A DNA stretch of 41,808 nt. Source: an uncultured Bacteroidota bacterium. GTDB taxonomy: Bacteria > Bacteroidota > Bacteroidia > Chitinophagales > Chitinophagaceae. The translations under genes were made by a program, and so were the position numbers. The notes beneath the pieces were generated by a model, which made no database searches, was not told where the DNA came from, and saw nothing but the letters and a program-made list of their open reading frames with translations. Shown here piece after piece: positions 27,064-35,463 of the stretch (position 1 is the stretch's first letter; every line of letters starts with the position of its first letter). The stretch spans positions 1-41,808 of the forward strand of contig CAIRTW010000317.1 of NCBI GenBank assembly GCA_903881585.1, read 5' to 3'.

Positions 27064-28023
27064 TCACACCGGCACAGCCTCGGTCTCGTTCAGCTTATGC
27101 AGTTCCAGCACCGTGGTCCTGCCGTCCTCGCTCTCCCGGTACATCTGCACAAACTTCGCATTAAACTTCATTTCCTGGTAGGTATAGGAAGTGCGCTGCA
27201 GCACTACACTGGAATAGACCTCGTCAAACGCTGTTATCAATACATATAACTCCACATCCGCGTTCGCAATATCATCCTGTGTGAAACCATACAGCGGGCT
27301 GTTCTCATCTATAGCGTGTACCACCGTCCAGTTCATAGGCAGGTTGTCCACTTTATATCGCTCCAGCGTCAGGTCATAAAAATTGTACATAGCCGCTCCG
27401 TTTTCTTCGGTCCGCAGTGCTATATTCACCTTTATCTCCACATTGGTCAGTGTATGGTTGTCTTTATAGGTCACAAACCGGAACATGAGCGCTGTTTTAT
27501 CCTGGTAGGGCCTTATCAGCGCATTTTCACTGAACGCCAGGTAAGATTTCGGCTTCGCAAACCGCCCGTAGATAAGGCCGGTAGCTATGGCAAACGACAA
27601 GAAACCGGTCAGCGCCTCCAGCGACGACAGCAGGTTCGCCCCATCCCCCATAGGATTTATCCGCCCATACCCAACAGTGGTAAATGTCTGCGTGCTGAAA
27701 TAAAAAACTTCCTTGAACCGTCCCCACGGTGTTGCCGCAACCATACCCTGCAACTGGTCTGGGCCTATGAGCAGATAAGAAACCGAGAATAAAATATTAA
27801 GGACAAAGTAAAAAACAAGGATCACAACGATGAACTTCCACGTGGGCAGGTTCAGCATCCGCTGATAGACACTAAACCTGTTGAAGTAAGTAGATCCCTC
27901 CCTGCGGAGATTGAAAGTGCCATCCTTATTGATAAACCTGCCGCCATAGCTATTCGCATTGCTCCCGAAACCGGTATCATTATTGGTTTTCAGAAACGGG
28001 TTGATCTTGATATGATGCGCCAT
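27064..28023 (-). CDS. Inward-rectifier-type (KirBac-like) potassium channel
   Basis: The 319-residue product has the prokaryotic Kir layout: a cytoplasmic N-terminus with an amphipathic segment, TM1 (about 62-86), a pore helix and selectivity filter TVGYG at residues 116-120 (in FTTVGYGRINP), TM2 (about 133-153), and a C-terminal beta-rich IRK domain from about 160 to 319. Members conduct K+ and are gated by lipids, pH or ligands at the cytoplasmic domain. I start at MAHHIKINPF (28023) because six codons further upstream (28041) add only a short unrelated stretch. The last residues fall next to the repeat array. The gene stands alone and is flanked on both sides by members of the same repeat family. 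Confidence 0.93.
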   Translation of the reverse strand: MAHHIKINPFLKTNNDTGFGSNANSYGGRFINKDGTFNLRREGSTYFNRFSVYQRMLNLPTWKFIVVILVFYFVLNILFSVSYLLIGPDQLQGMVAATPWGRFKEVFYFSTQTFTTVGYGRINPMGDGANLLSSLEALTGFLSFAIATGLIYGRFAKPKSYLAFSENALIRPYQDKTALMFRFVTYKDNHTLTNVEIKVNIALRTEENGAAMYNFYDLTLERYKVDNLPMNWTVVHAIDENSPLYGFTQDDIANADVELYVLITAFDEVYSSVVLQRTSYTYQEMKFNAKFVQMYRESEDGRTTVLELHKLNETEAVPV

Positions 28024-28057
28024 GATGGAATAAAAATACACTAATGATTAAAACTGC

Positions 28058-28085
28058 GTAGAGACGCAATGCTTTGCGTCTCTAC
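28058..28085. repeat. REP-like palindrome GTAGAGACGCAA/TTGCGTCTCTAC
   Basis: A perfect 12-base-pair inverted repeat with a four-base TGCT loop, just upstream of the potassium channel gene. This sequence type (tagagacgcaa with its complement) is a familiar dispersed palindrome in bacterial genomes. A diverged relative lies at 33226-33248. It may also act as a terminator or mRNA-stability element. Confidence 0.75.
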
Positions 28086-28130
28086 ATTATTTTCTTCGGG
28101 TAATATAATTTGCTGCAACATGGGCGCGCT

Positions 28131-28254
28131 ACACCTCCCCTCCCCGTCCGAACGGCTCAGCCGGGCGGGCTGTTTTTAGGAGGGGATGACCGGCGCTAGC
28201 GCCGGTCTGGGGTGGTTGGCTCGCGCCGTGCACTGTGCTCATTTCGCTCATTTT
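28131..28254. repeat. Mosaic copy of the CACCTCCCC...GGGGTGGTTGG repeat
   Basis: It begins ACACCTCCCCTCCCCGTCCG, like the short array units at 26.8 kb, then switches to CTGTTTTTAGGAGGGG and the tail found in the copy at 34.8 kb. It contains the perfect 20-base palindrome GACCGGCGCTAGCGCCGGTC (28188-28207). After GGGGTGGTTGGCTCGCGCC it continues with CACTGTGCTCATTTCGCTCA, again matching the 34.8 kb copy. The 279-base gap 28042-28320 holds nothing else recognisable besides the hairpin at 28058-28085. Confidence 0.78.
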
Positions 28255-28320
28255 ACTAAATTGATACCATGCGCTCACCATACTCCCGGCCCACTTCGAT
28301 CGGGGGGCACAGGAACTCCT

Positions 28321-29742
28321 CTATCCCTTGCTCTTCTTATACTTACCTATCAGCTCCGCTACCGGCGTGCGCAGCAGAAATTCCGGGTTCAGCTCCGTAA
28401 ATATCTTCACTCTCGCCGGCGACAGCTTCAGTGCTTTCTCCAGTTGCAGCAAAGCTTCCTTTGCCTTACCCAGCTCAAAAAGCACCGCCGCCTGGTAATA
28501 AGAAAAATCTCCCTTTTCACCGCAGTGCTCACGTGCCACGGCCAGTTGCGTCAGCGCCTCATCATAGTAGCCGGTCATGTACAGGCCGCGTATCAGCGCC
28601 ACCCAGGTAGTTTTGTTACCGGGTTTCAGCCGCACTGCGTTCAGGTAGCATACCAGCGCCTCGCTCTTCACATTCATTTCCATCAGGCAGTTGCCTATAG
28701 CCATGCAGTAAGATGCATTGTCCTTGTCCAGGTGCAGTGCCACCGAATATGATTTCACGGCTTTCTCCCATTGCTTCTCGCGGGCGTAGGTCTCGCCTAT
28801 CTTGTAAAAAATACCATCGTCCTGTGGGCTCAGCTGCGATGCCTGGCGGTAAAACTGCCGTGCACGCGCAAAATCTTTCTGCTTCTCCCAGCAATAGCCC
28901 ATAGCCTCAAATATCACATCCTCAGCCTTGGCTATTTCTATATGCTTCTCCAGCACTTCCAGTGCCTTTCCATACCATTTCAAGCGCATATACGCGTCTG
29001 CCATGTTCCGGTACGCAAATTCAAATTTTTCATCAATGGCCACGCAGTATTCATAAGCATCTATACACTTCTCGTAATGCTTCAGCCCCTGGTATGCCGC
29101 TCCCAGGTTGAACCACGCCAGCGCATTATACGGATCATCGTCTGTAAGCTGGGTATGCAGCGCTATGCTCTCTTCCAGCCGCTCGGTAAACTCTGCCCAG
29201 AAACATATTTTCTGCAGCGCCTCTTCATTGCGCCTGTCTATCTTTATCACGCGCTTCAGCGTATCGAATACCGCATCAAACTCCTCGCTCTCATCATACA
29301 CATCCGATAGTTCCAGCAATATCTCGGCCTTGTCTTTCCCGTTATATTCCCCCGATTTCTGCTCCAGCCACAGCGCAGCCTGGTCATATTTGAACTGTGC
29401 CAGTAAAATATCAGAGCGCAGCAGCACCGCATCCAGGTTGTTGCTGTCATATTGCTCCATCTCATCCAGCGTTTTCAGCGCCTGGCCATATTTCTGGGCT
29501 TGTGTAAATATCTCTGCTTTAAGTAATAGTATAGTGCCTGAGAACGGATAATACGTCCTGGCTATATCGCATGCCAGTAATGCCTGCGCTTCGTTGCTGT
29601 TCTGAAAATAATATTCTATGACACGCTCAAACTCCTCTTCATCCAATATACTTACTGATGTTCCTTTTTTCACTTCCTCGTACTTGCCCAGGGTTTCATC
29701 CAGAGGGCCCCACTCGTCGTCATTAAAATCGTCATCAAACAT
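28321..29742 (-). CDS. Cytoplasmic TPR-repeat protein
   Basis: The product (473 residues from MFDDDFNDDEWG; an ATG two codons upstream at 29748 is equally possible) is built almost wholly of tetratricopeptide helical hairpins, about ten, for example NALAWFNLGAAYQGLKHYEK, FAYRNMADAYMRLKWYGKAL and GIFYKIGETYAREKQWEKAV. The N-terminus is strongly acidic, and there is no signal peptide or membrane segment. TPR proteins act as scaffolds for protein-protein contacts; no enzyme domain is seen. A textbook promoter sits immediately upstream. The gene is divergent from the response regulator gene. Similar acidic-start TPR proteins are widespread in Bacteroidota, but I know of no assigned function. Confidence 0.88.
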   Translation of the reverse strand: MFDDDFNDDEWGPLDETLGKYEEVKKGTSVSILDEEEFERVIEYYFQNSNEAQALLACDIARTYYPFSGTILLLKAEIFTQAQKYGQALKTLDEMEQYDSNNLDAVLLRSDILLAQFKYDQAALWLEQKSGEYNGKDKAEILLELSDVYDESEEFDAVFDTLKRVIKIDRRNEEALQKICFWAEFTERLEESIALHTQLTDDDPYNALAWFNLGAAYQGLKHYEKCIDAYEYCVAIDEKFEFAYRNMADAYMRLKWYGKALEVLEKHIEIAKAEDVIFEAMGYCWEKQKDFARARQFYRQASQLSPQDDGIFYKIGETYAREKQWEKAVKSYSVALHLDKDNASYCMAIGNCLMEMNVKSEALVCYLNAVRLKPGNKTTWVALIRGLYMTGYYDEALTQLAVAREHCGEKGDFSYYQAAVLFELGKAKEALLQLEKALKLSPARVKIFTELNPEFLLRTPVAELIGKYKKSKG

Positions 29743-29758
29743 ATGCATGCGGTTTTAT

Positions 29759-29789
29759 CAAAGTTACTGAAAATAACATGCCATACCAA
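29759..29789 (-). promoter_or_regulatory. Complete Bacteroidota-type promoter of the TPR gene
   Basis: On the minus strand TTGG with TTG at 29787-29789 is followed after a 20-base spacer by TAACTTTG (29759-29766), an exact -33/-7 pair for the Bacteroidota primary sigma factor. The box ends 10 bases before the ATG at 29748, so the transcript would have almost no leader. Confidence 0.65.
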
Positions 29790-29988
29790 TGCGCCTTTGT
29801 TACGGCATTGTAAAAATACACACGTTATTAACATTCTGTTTTGAGGTCGCGATCCAAAAAAAAAATTACCCATACGCAAAATGTACATTCCTATACTTTT
29901 ATAACTGCATTTTATTATCTTGCACTGTAATGAATATTATTGCAGTATTTTTATATATTCATGCAGCGGAAAAAATACCTATATAGTT

Positions 29989-30414
29989 ATGACACAGGAG
30001 AACAACTCATTCAGACATCAAAGGGCAATGGTAATCGACGACTCACGCATTGACCGCTTTGTGGCAGACCGGATCATAAAAAGATCTTTCTTTGCCGAAG
30101 AAGTATTGCTCATGGAGTCTGCCATATCAGCGCTCGAGTACCTGCAATCTTTAGAAAACGGAGAAGATCTCCCTGAAGTGATATTTCTCGACATACGGAT
30201 GCCCGTGATGGATGGTTTTGGTTTTCTGGAAAGCTATAACTCCCTGCCGGAAAGGGTGAAAAGAAATTGTATCATTGCTATGATCTCTTCTTCTGCTGAC
30301 GTTAATGATCACCTCCGTGCAAGGTCGAGTCAGTATGTTTCCTGTTTTATGGAAAAACCGCTGGATAAGGAAAAACTGGATCAGTATTTCGTGGAGACTG
30401 CTGCTAATTCCTGA
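29989..30414 (+). CDS. Single-domain response regulator (CheY-like receiver)
   Basis: The 141-residue product is a lone receiver domain. The acidic pair is Asp17-Asp18 in VIDDSRIDRF, the phospho-acceptor is Asp68 in IFLDIRMPVMDG, the switch Ser is in AMISSS near residue 100, and the invariant Lys is Lys123 in MEKPLD. No output domain is present. I start at 29989 (MTQENNSF); an in-frame ATG at 29920 would add 23 unrelated residues. The stop overlaps the start of the hydrolase gene by one base (TGATG), so the two are coupled. Such VIDDSxIDRF receivers usually take part in phosphorelays or act by protein contact; its kinase is not evident here. Confidence 0.9.
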   Translation: MTQENNSFRHQRAMVIDDSRIDRFVADRIIKRSFFAEEVLLMESAISALEYLQSLENGEDLPEVIFLDIRMPVMDGFGFLESYNSLPERVKRNCIIAMISSSADVNDHLRARSSQYVSCFMEKPLDKEKLDQYFVETAANS

Positions 30415-31220
30415 TGAGGCTCCTCAAAAAGATCCTCCTATGGACCTCTGGTATAGTAGCGGTCTTATATATAGGTGTATGTTCCTTCTTTTACGCCAAA
30501 CAGGACGATATCCTTTTTGTGCCTGCTAAGCTGGCTGCCGGTTATCAATTCAAATTCCCCGGCCACTTCTCCGAACGGAAAATAAAAGCGCCTGACGGAA
30601 TCACCTTAGATGGTCTGCTCTTTGAAGCAGATTCTTCCAAAGGGTTGATTTTCTACCTCCACGGCAACGGCGGCGCGCTGGATACCTGGGGAGATATTGC
30701 ATCCGTTTACACAAACCTGGGCTACAGCATTTTTATGCTCGACTACCGCGGCTATGGAAAAAGTGAAGGCAAAATAACTTCCGAAAAACAATTTTTCGAT
30801 GATGTGCAGACTGCCTATACCGATCTGTGTAATTCATATCCCGAAAACAATATCATTGTACTCGGCTACTCCATCGGCACTTGCCCCGCAGCTATGCTCG
30901 TTGCCCGCAACCATCCCAAAATGCTCATACTCCAGGCGCCTTACTATAGCATGACCGACATGATGAAAAAGACCTATCCGTTTCTCCCCACATTCATGCT
31001 CAAATATCCGCTCAATACAGACGAGTATGTAAAGGAGGTAAAAGCCCCTGTTGTTATCTTCCACGGCGATGCAGATGAAGTGATCTACTACGGTTCTTCT
31101 GTAAAGCTCCATGCCGACTGCAAACCAGGCGACCAGTTCATTACCTTAAAAGGCCAGGGGCACGGACATTTCACAAAAAATCCGGAGTACCTGGCTGCCC
31201 TGAAAAAAATACTGGAATAA
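30414..31220 (+). CDS. Membrane-anchored alpha/beta hydrolase (BEM46/ABHD13-like)
   Basis: The 268-residue product has one N-terminal hydrophobic segment (about 7-27) followed by an alpha/beta hydrolase fold. The oxyanion region is YLHGNGGALD, the nucleophile Ser153 lies in GYSIGT, the acid is probably Asp221 in HGDADEVI, and the His is His250 or His252 in GQGHGHF. MLDYRGYGKSEG is typical of the BEM46-like family of serine hydrolases. Substrates in this family include lipids and acylated proteins but are often unknown. The ATG shares one base with the stop of the response regulator gene. The TMTC-like gene follows 30 bases downstream and is probably in the same operon. Confidence 0.9.
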   Translation: MRLLKKILLWTSGIVAVLYIGVCSFFYAKQDDILFVPAKLAAGYQFKFPGHFSERKIKAPDGITLDGLLFEADSSKGLIFYLHGNGGALDTWGDIASVYTNLGYSIFMLDYRGYGKSEGKITSEKQFFDDVQTAYTDLCNSYPENNIIVLGYSIGTCPAAMLVARNHPKMLILQAPYYSMTDMMKKTYPFLPTFMLKYPLNTDEYVKEVKAPVVIFHGDADEVIYYGSSVKLHADCKPGDQFITLKGQGHGHFTKNPEYLAALKKILE

Positions 31221-31250
31221 ATATTATTTTTAAAGCCATTCCGGTAACCC

Positions 31251-33176
31251 ATGAAGAAAATTTTCTCAGACAAAAAAGTATGGATCATCAGCAGCATTTG
31301 CCTGCTCACCTTTTTTTGTTTTTCCTACACCCTGCACAACCAGTTCACCAACTGGGACGATGACTTTTACGTAACCAACGACCCATACATCAAGGCGTTC
31401 ACCCCGCATAACCTTAAAGTCATTTTCACCGAAGACATCACGAAAAACAATTACCACCCGCTGTGCATGTTATCACTTGCGGTCAACTATTATTTTTCCG
31501 GCCTCAACCCCACATCCTACTATTGCACCAACATCATCATTCACATCATCAACGTGATACTGGTGTTCCTGCTCATACTGGCGCTGTGCAACCGCCTCAA
31601 GATGGACGAAACCGGGAAAATGTTCATGGCTTCTTTCGGTGCATTATGGTTTGGCATTCACCCTATGCACGTAGAGTCCGTAGCATGGATCGCCGAACGC
31701 AAAGATGTGCTGTACGCATTTTTTTATCTCTGTGCACTGTTATGCTATCTCCGCTATATCGACAGCGGGCAGCGAAAATGGTACCTGGCTACATTCTTCC
31801 TCTTCATCGCATCCTGCCTGTCCAAGCCCATGGCCGTTGTACTGCCGTTGTCGCTGATATGCGTTGATGTTTTATTGCAGCGGGAATGGAGTAAAAAACT
31901 GGCGACGGAAAAAATCCTGTTCTTTTTATTCTCGCTCATTTGCGGGTCCATGGCATTCTACACACAAAACAAAACAGGCGCCATAGCATCCTTCAGCACC
32001 CTGTCTCTCGCCGAGCGCCTCATGTATGCCACCTATGGCTTTGTGATGTACTTATCCAAACTATTTAACCCAGGCTACCTCTCCACATTTTATCCTTATC
32101 CCTACCGCTATACTACCGACTATCTGCCCGGCATATTCTATGCAGCGCCCTTCCTCGCCATTGGCATACCGGCGGCATTGCTTTATCTCTCTTATAAATC
32201 TAATCGTTTGTACTTCCGGGTAGCTGCCTTTGGTATTGGTTTTTTCTTTGCCAATATTGTCTTTGTCCTGCAGTTCATATCCGTGGGCGCAGCCATCATG
32301 GCCGATCGTTACTCTTATGTCGCCTACTTCGGCCTCTTTTTCATGATCGCTTTCTTCCTCTACGAGCTTATTAAAAAGGCCCCCGCTTTTAAAACAGCCA
32401 TGATCACCCTGCTGCTTTTGCTCTCTGGCATACTGTCGTATATGTGCTACCAGCGCACCTATGCCTGGCACGATGCCGAAACCCTCCTTTCAGACGCTAT
32501 CGAAAAATACCCGTACCGCGCACTGCTCTCTTACAAATGGCTCGGCAATTACTACATGGATAAAAACATGCCCGACAAAGCCCTTGAGAATTATAATGTA
32601 CTGGTAAAGCTGCATTCGGCAGATGCAAAAGTCTATAACAACATAGGTCGCGCTTATACCATGAAGAACGATTATAAAGCTGCATCCGATGCGTTTGACC
32701 AGTCAGCACAGATGCGCACACAGGGTGTGCCGGCTCCTGCTGCAGCGCTGCCGCAGAACATGGCCGCAGCAAAAGGCGCTATGCCAAAACTAAGCCCCGA
32801 TATGCAGCAGAAAGTAGCTGCCAAGGGCTTTGAATTTGTACAGCAGCAAAAGTATGATGCCGCCATAAACCAGTACGATGTACTGATAGAGATGAACCCG
32901 GAGAATGCCGGTTATTACTTCTACCGTGGCGTAGCGCACTTTGGCAAAAACGAAATGCCCAAAGCCATTACCGACTGGAGTAAGGTACTGACACTAAATT
33001 CAAAAGAGATACAGATGTCTGCCGCCTATAATCTCAGCGTGGCTTACGACTCCGTGGGCAAAGACTCCATGGCCGTTTATTGCATGGACCTCGCACTCAA
33101 CCTCGGCTACAAAGCCACCCCGGATTTCGTAGCCAAACTGAAACGCAAAAAGCAGGAGCAAGCGGGGAGACGATGA
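31251..33176 (+). CDS. TMTC-like GT-C membrane protein with C-terminal TPR repeats
   Basis: The 641-residue product has a membrane part with roughly nine to ten helices (about residues 10-420) and a TPR part (about 425-630). The first loop after TM1 contains NWDDDFYVTNDPYI, the acidic pair expected of GT-C glycosyltransferases in the TMTC/DUF1736 group, and HPMHVESVAWIAERKDVLYAF is the most typical conserved block of that group (quoted here only in part: HPMHVESVAWIAERKD). Eukaryotic TMTCs are protein O-mannosyltransferases that use lipid-linked sugars; bacterial relatives are largely uncharacterised. An Ala/Pro-rich linker (PAPAAALPQNMAAAKG) splits the TPR region. Inferred role: envelope protein or glycan glycosylation. 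Confidence 0.85.
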   Translation: MKKIFSDKKVWIISSICLLTFFCFSYTLHNQFTNWDDDFYVTNDPYIKAFTPHNLKVIFTEDITKNNYHPLCMLSLAVNYYFSGLNPTSYYCTNIIIHIINVILVFLLILALCNRLKMDETGKMFMASFGALWFGIHPMHVESVAWIAERKDVLYAFFYLCALLCYLRYIDSGQRKWYLATFFLFIASCLSKPMAVVLPLSLICVDVLLQREWSKKLATEKILFFLFSLICGSMAFYTQNKTGAIASFSTLSLAERLMYATYGFVMYLSKLFNPGYLSTFYPYPYRYTTDYLPGIFYAAPFLAIGIPAALLYLSYKSNRLYFRVAAFGIGFFFANIVFVLQFISVGAAIMADRYSYVAYFGLFFMIAFFLYELIKKAPAFKTAMITLLLLLSGILSYMCYQRTYAWHDAETLLSDAIEKYPYRALLSYKWLGNYYMDKNMPDKALENYNVLVKLHSADAKVYNNIGRAYTMKNDYKAASDAFDQSAQMRTQGVPAPAAALPQNMAAAKGAMPKLSPDMQQKVAAKGFEFVQQQKYDAAINQYDVLIEMNPENAGYYFYRGVAHFGKNEMPKAITDWSKVLTLNSKEIQMSAAYNLSVAYDSVGKDSMAVYCMDLALNLGYKATPDFVAKLKRKKQEQAGRR

Positions 33177-33225
33177 AGGTTGATACATCACTCAATTGAT
33201 GTGTACCGATCGCATAAAATACGCA

Positions 33226-33248
33226 GAGACGTTGCACTGCAATGTCTC
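33226..33248. repeat. Diverged REP-like hairpin between convergent genes
   Basis: GAGACGTTGCA (33226-33236) pairs with TGCAATGTCTC (33238-33248), with one G-T pair and a one-base centre. It is related in sequence to the palindrome at 28058-28085. Sitting between the convergent TMTC-like and glycosidase genes, it could serve as their transcription end. Confidence 0.6.
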
Positions 33249-33271
33249 CCACACCTTTGTATTGTTCAATT

Positions 33272-34783
33272 CTATTTCCTACCCTGGTTCAGGCTCCCGC
33301 TCACCCTTTCACTCGGCTTGCTCTCATTCCACAACCGGTCCAGCGCAGTAACCACATACGTGCACGCCTTGTATTTTTCTATGTCATGGTCCACATAATC
33401 CATGCTTTGCTGTATGGACAATATCCGGTCGTTTCGCTCCAGGTTCACCGGCTCACCGTTGGTAAAGCGGTACACCACATAGCGCAAAGGCTCCTTTTGT
33501 GGGTTGGCCACTTTCCACTTCAGTGTTGCGGTATGACCCGTAATTTCCATGTCCACCACGGGTTGTGCCGGCGGTATGCTGTCCAGCCACTCCATTGGCG
33601 GCACCAGTGCCGGGTATTTGTTGAACCCATACTGCAGACTGTCTTTCAGCGGTGCCTTTACCTTGTCAAAACTCGCCGCGCTGAAAAAAGCATATCCCGA
33701 ATTCGGGCATTGCCCGCGTATGTCTCTCAGCTGCCACATCAGTTCCTTCACACCCACCCAGGCGCCGCTCTTAGCGCCCACCATACGGTATGGAGCAAGT
33801 CCGTAATACACATGCCGCTTGTAGCAATGCCCGTACCACCACGGCATCAGCACAGAGAATGGCGCGGCATGGCTGGTGTGCTCCCAGTACAGTTGCGGCA
33901 GCAGGTAGTCCACCCATCCTTTCTGCATCCACAGCAATACATCTGCAAACAGGTCATCGTAGTTCGTTTGGCCGCCCTTTGTCTTAGATCCTTCCGGGTC
34001 TTTATCCGCATTGCGCCAGATACCAAAGGGGCTCACACCCAGCTTCACATAAGGCTTTACATGCTTGATGTTTGTATTCAGCAGCGATATGAACAGGCTC
34101 ACATTATTTCTGCGCCAGTCGTCACGGTTACCGCCCTGGCCATACTTGGCATAGCTCTTGCCATCCCCGAATTCAGAATGCGCCACACGGTAAGGATAAA
34201 AATAATCGTCTAGGTGCACCCCGTCTATGTCATATCGCTTTACTACGTCCATGATCACACTGATCACATATTCACGCGCTTCCGGAATACCGGGGTCTAT
34301 AATAGATTGCCCCCCATAGTTTACGATCCATTCCGGATGTGTGCGCGTAATATGTTTGGGCGATGGCGCATGTTGCTTGCTGTCCATAAGCGCACGGTAT
34401 GGGTTGAACCACGCATGAAATTCCATATTGCGCTTGTGTGTTTCATTTATCATAAACACAAGCGGGTCATAATACGGGAACGGTGCTTCTCCCTGCCTGC
34501 CCGTGAGGTAGTTGCTCCAGGGCTCTATTTTAGAATCATAAAGCGCATCGGCACATGGCCGTATCTGCACGATCACGGCATTGCAGCCCAGCGCCTTCAG
34601 CTGCTCCAGCCGCGCTATGAACTGCTGCTGCTGCTCTATAGCCGGCAGGCCCGGCTTCGATGGCCAGTCTATATTGCTCACCGAAGCTATCCATGCCGCC
34701 CGGAACTCCCGCTTCGGCGACTGTGCATGAAGCACACTTACTGCCAAAACAGAAAAAAGAAAAATGATGAGTGATCGCAGCAT
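33272..34783 (-). CDS. Secreted GHL10/DUF187-family glycoside hydrolase
   Basis: The 503-residue product starts with a signal peptide (MLRSLIIFLFSVLAVSVLHAQ) and continues FRAAWIASVSNIDWPS, the entry signature of the GHL10 (DUF187, YngK-like) family. Further family blocks are VIVQIRPCADALYDS, GVHLDDYFYPY (likely catalytic Asp) and GVSPFGIWRN. The last about 90 residues (from PPAQPVVDMEITG) look like a fibronectin type III-like module. The length is normal for the family. Members are predicted to cleave polysaccharide or peptidoglycan-linked glycans outside the inner membrane. I start at 34783; the frame extends to 34930, but that part is translated from an intergenic repeat and would bury the signal peptide. 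Confidence 0.9.
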   Translation of the reverse strand: MLRSLIIFLFSVLAVSVLHAQSPKREFRAAWIASVSNIDWPSKPGLPAIEQQQQFIARLEQLKALGCNAVIVQIRPCADALYDSKIEPWSNYLTGRQGEAPFPYYDPLVFMINETHKRNMEFHAWFNPYRALMDSKQHAPSPKHITRTHPEWIVNYGGQSIIDPGIPEAREYVISVIMDVVKRYDIDGVHLDDYFYPYRVAHSEFGDGKSYAKYGQGGNRDDWRRNNVSLFISLLNTNIKHVKPYVKLGVSPFGIWRNADKDPEGSKTKGGQTNYDDLFADVLLWMQKGWVDYLLPQLYWEHTSHAAPFSVLMPWWYGHCYKRHVYYGLAPYRMVGAKSGAWVGVKELMWQLRDIRGQCPNSGYAFFSAASFDKVKAPLKDSLQYGFNKYPALVPPMEWLDSIPPAQPVVDMEITGHTATLKWKVANPQKEPLRYVVYRFTNGEPVNLERNDRILSIQQSMDYVDHDIEKYKACTYVVTALDRLWNESKPSERVSGSLNQGRK

Positions 34784-34835
34784 AAAATTAAGTGTTCGGC
34801 TCCCATCTTTTTTGAAAGAGAAAACGTGGGTCGGT

Positions 34836-34934
34836 AACACCTCCCCTCCTGTTTTTAGGAGGGAACGACCGGCGCTGGTGCCGGTCTGGGGTGGTTGGCT
34901 CACGCCGGGCACTATACTCATTTCGCGCATTTTT
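34836..34934. repeat. Third copy of the CACCTCCCC...GGGGTGGTTGG repeat
   Basis: It starts AACACCTCCCCTCCT and has a hairpin CCCTCCT/AGGAGGG (34844-34863, loop GTTTTT), a 20-base stem-loop GACCGGCGCTGGTGCCGGTC (34867-34886, with G-T pairing at the centre), then TGGGGTGGTTGGCTCACGCC and CACTATACTCATTTCGCGCA. It fills the region upstream of the glycosidase gene. The rest of 34784-35076 shows nothing further except a short direct repeat TATACTCGCA at 35049-35067. Confidence 0.8.
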
Positions 34935-35076
34935 TATTGAATTTTGTGCAGTCCATTACCTCTGCTTGTTACTTACGAATGTGAAAGTATAAAAAAGATA
35001 CCAAGCTGGCTACTCGGTGTGCCGCACTTTCAACGTGTCCCACACCTATACTCGCACTTATACTCGCAATGATCCC

Positions 35077-35421
35077 TCAGTTCCACAAAGAACCATCTGT
35101 TGACCCTTCGCTCCTGGAGCAGCTGCCACCCGCCTTACTACACTCAGCAGACGGTTCAGATTCAAATACCTCACGCTTCTTAGCCGCACCATTATACATC
35201 AGCGCCCTGCCCGTGGTGTACACGGCTGCACTCCCCACTGCATAGGTAACATAAGTATCGCCGTAGCCCGGCCACAAAATGCAAAATAAGATCAAAATAC
35301 ATGCTTTGAAATGAATGGCTTTCGTGACACGCGCCCACGCTGTGCTATAGAAAAACACATGGAAGGCACAAGCCTTTTCCGCGGCTGTATTCAAGGTTTC
35401 GATTGATGCGGGGGTTTTCAT
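35077..35421 (-). CDS. Small hypothetical protein, doubtful
   Basis: A 114-residue frame from ATG 35421 (MKTPASIETLNTAAEKACAF); an ATG at 35463 is also in frame. It contains one possible membrane stretch (ACILILFCILWPGYG) and a Cys/Ser/Gly-rich tail (SAECSKAGGSCSRSEG). I recognise no family. AAGG lies before the ATG. The arguments for a gene are its length and the lack of any competing feature; against it, the composition is unlike its neighbours and the tail looks low-complexity. Confidence 0.35.
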   Translation of the reverse strand: MKTPASIETLNTAAEKACAFHVFFYSTAWARVTKAIHFKACILILFCILWPGYGDTYVTYAVGSAAVYTTGRALMYNGAAKKREVFESEPSAECSKAGGSCSRSEGSTDGSLWN

Positions 35422-35463
35422 AACCTTGGGATTTTTATGTTTGAACTGATTAAATTCTAACAC

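Noticed and set aside
28042-28320. Possible tRNA or small RNA in the structured gap
   Set aside because: The structure comes from the REP-like hairpin and the mosaic repeat; no tRNA arms or known RNA motif could be drawn.
34784-34930. 49-codon N-terminal extension of the glycosidase
   Set aside because: It is translated from the dispersed repeat and would place the signal peptide internally.
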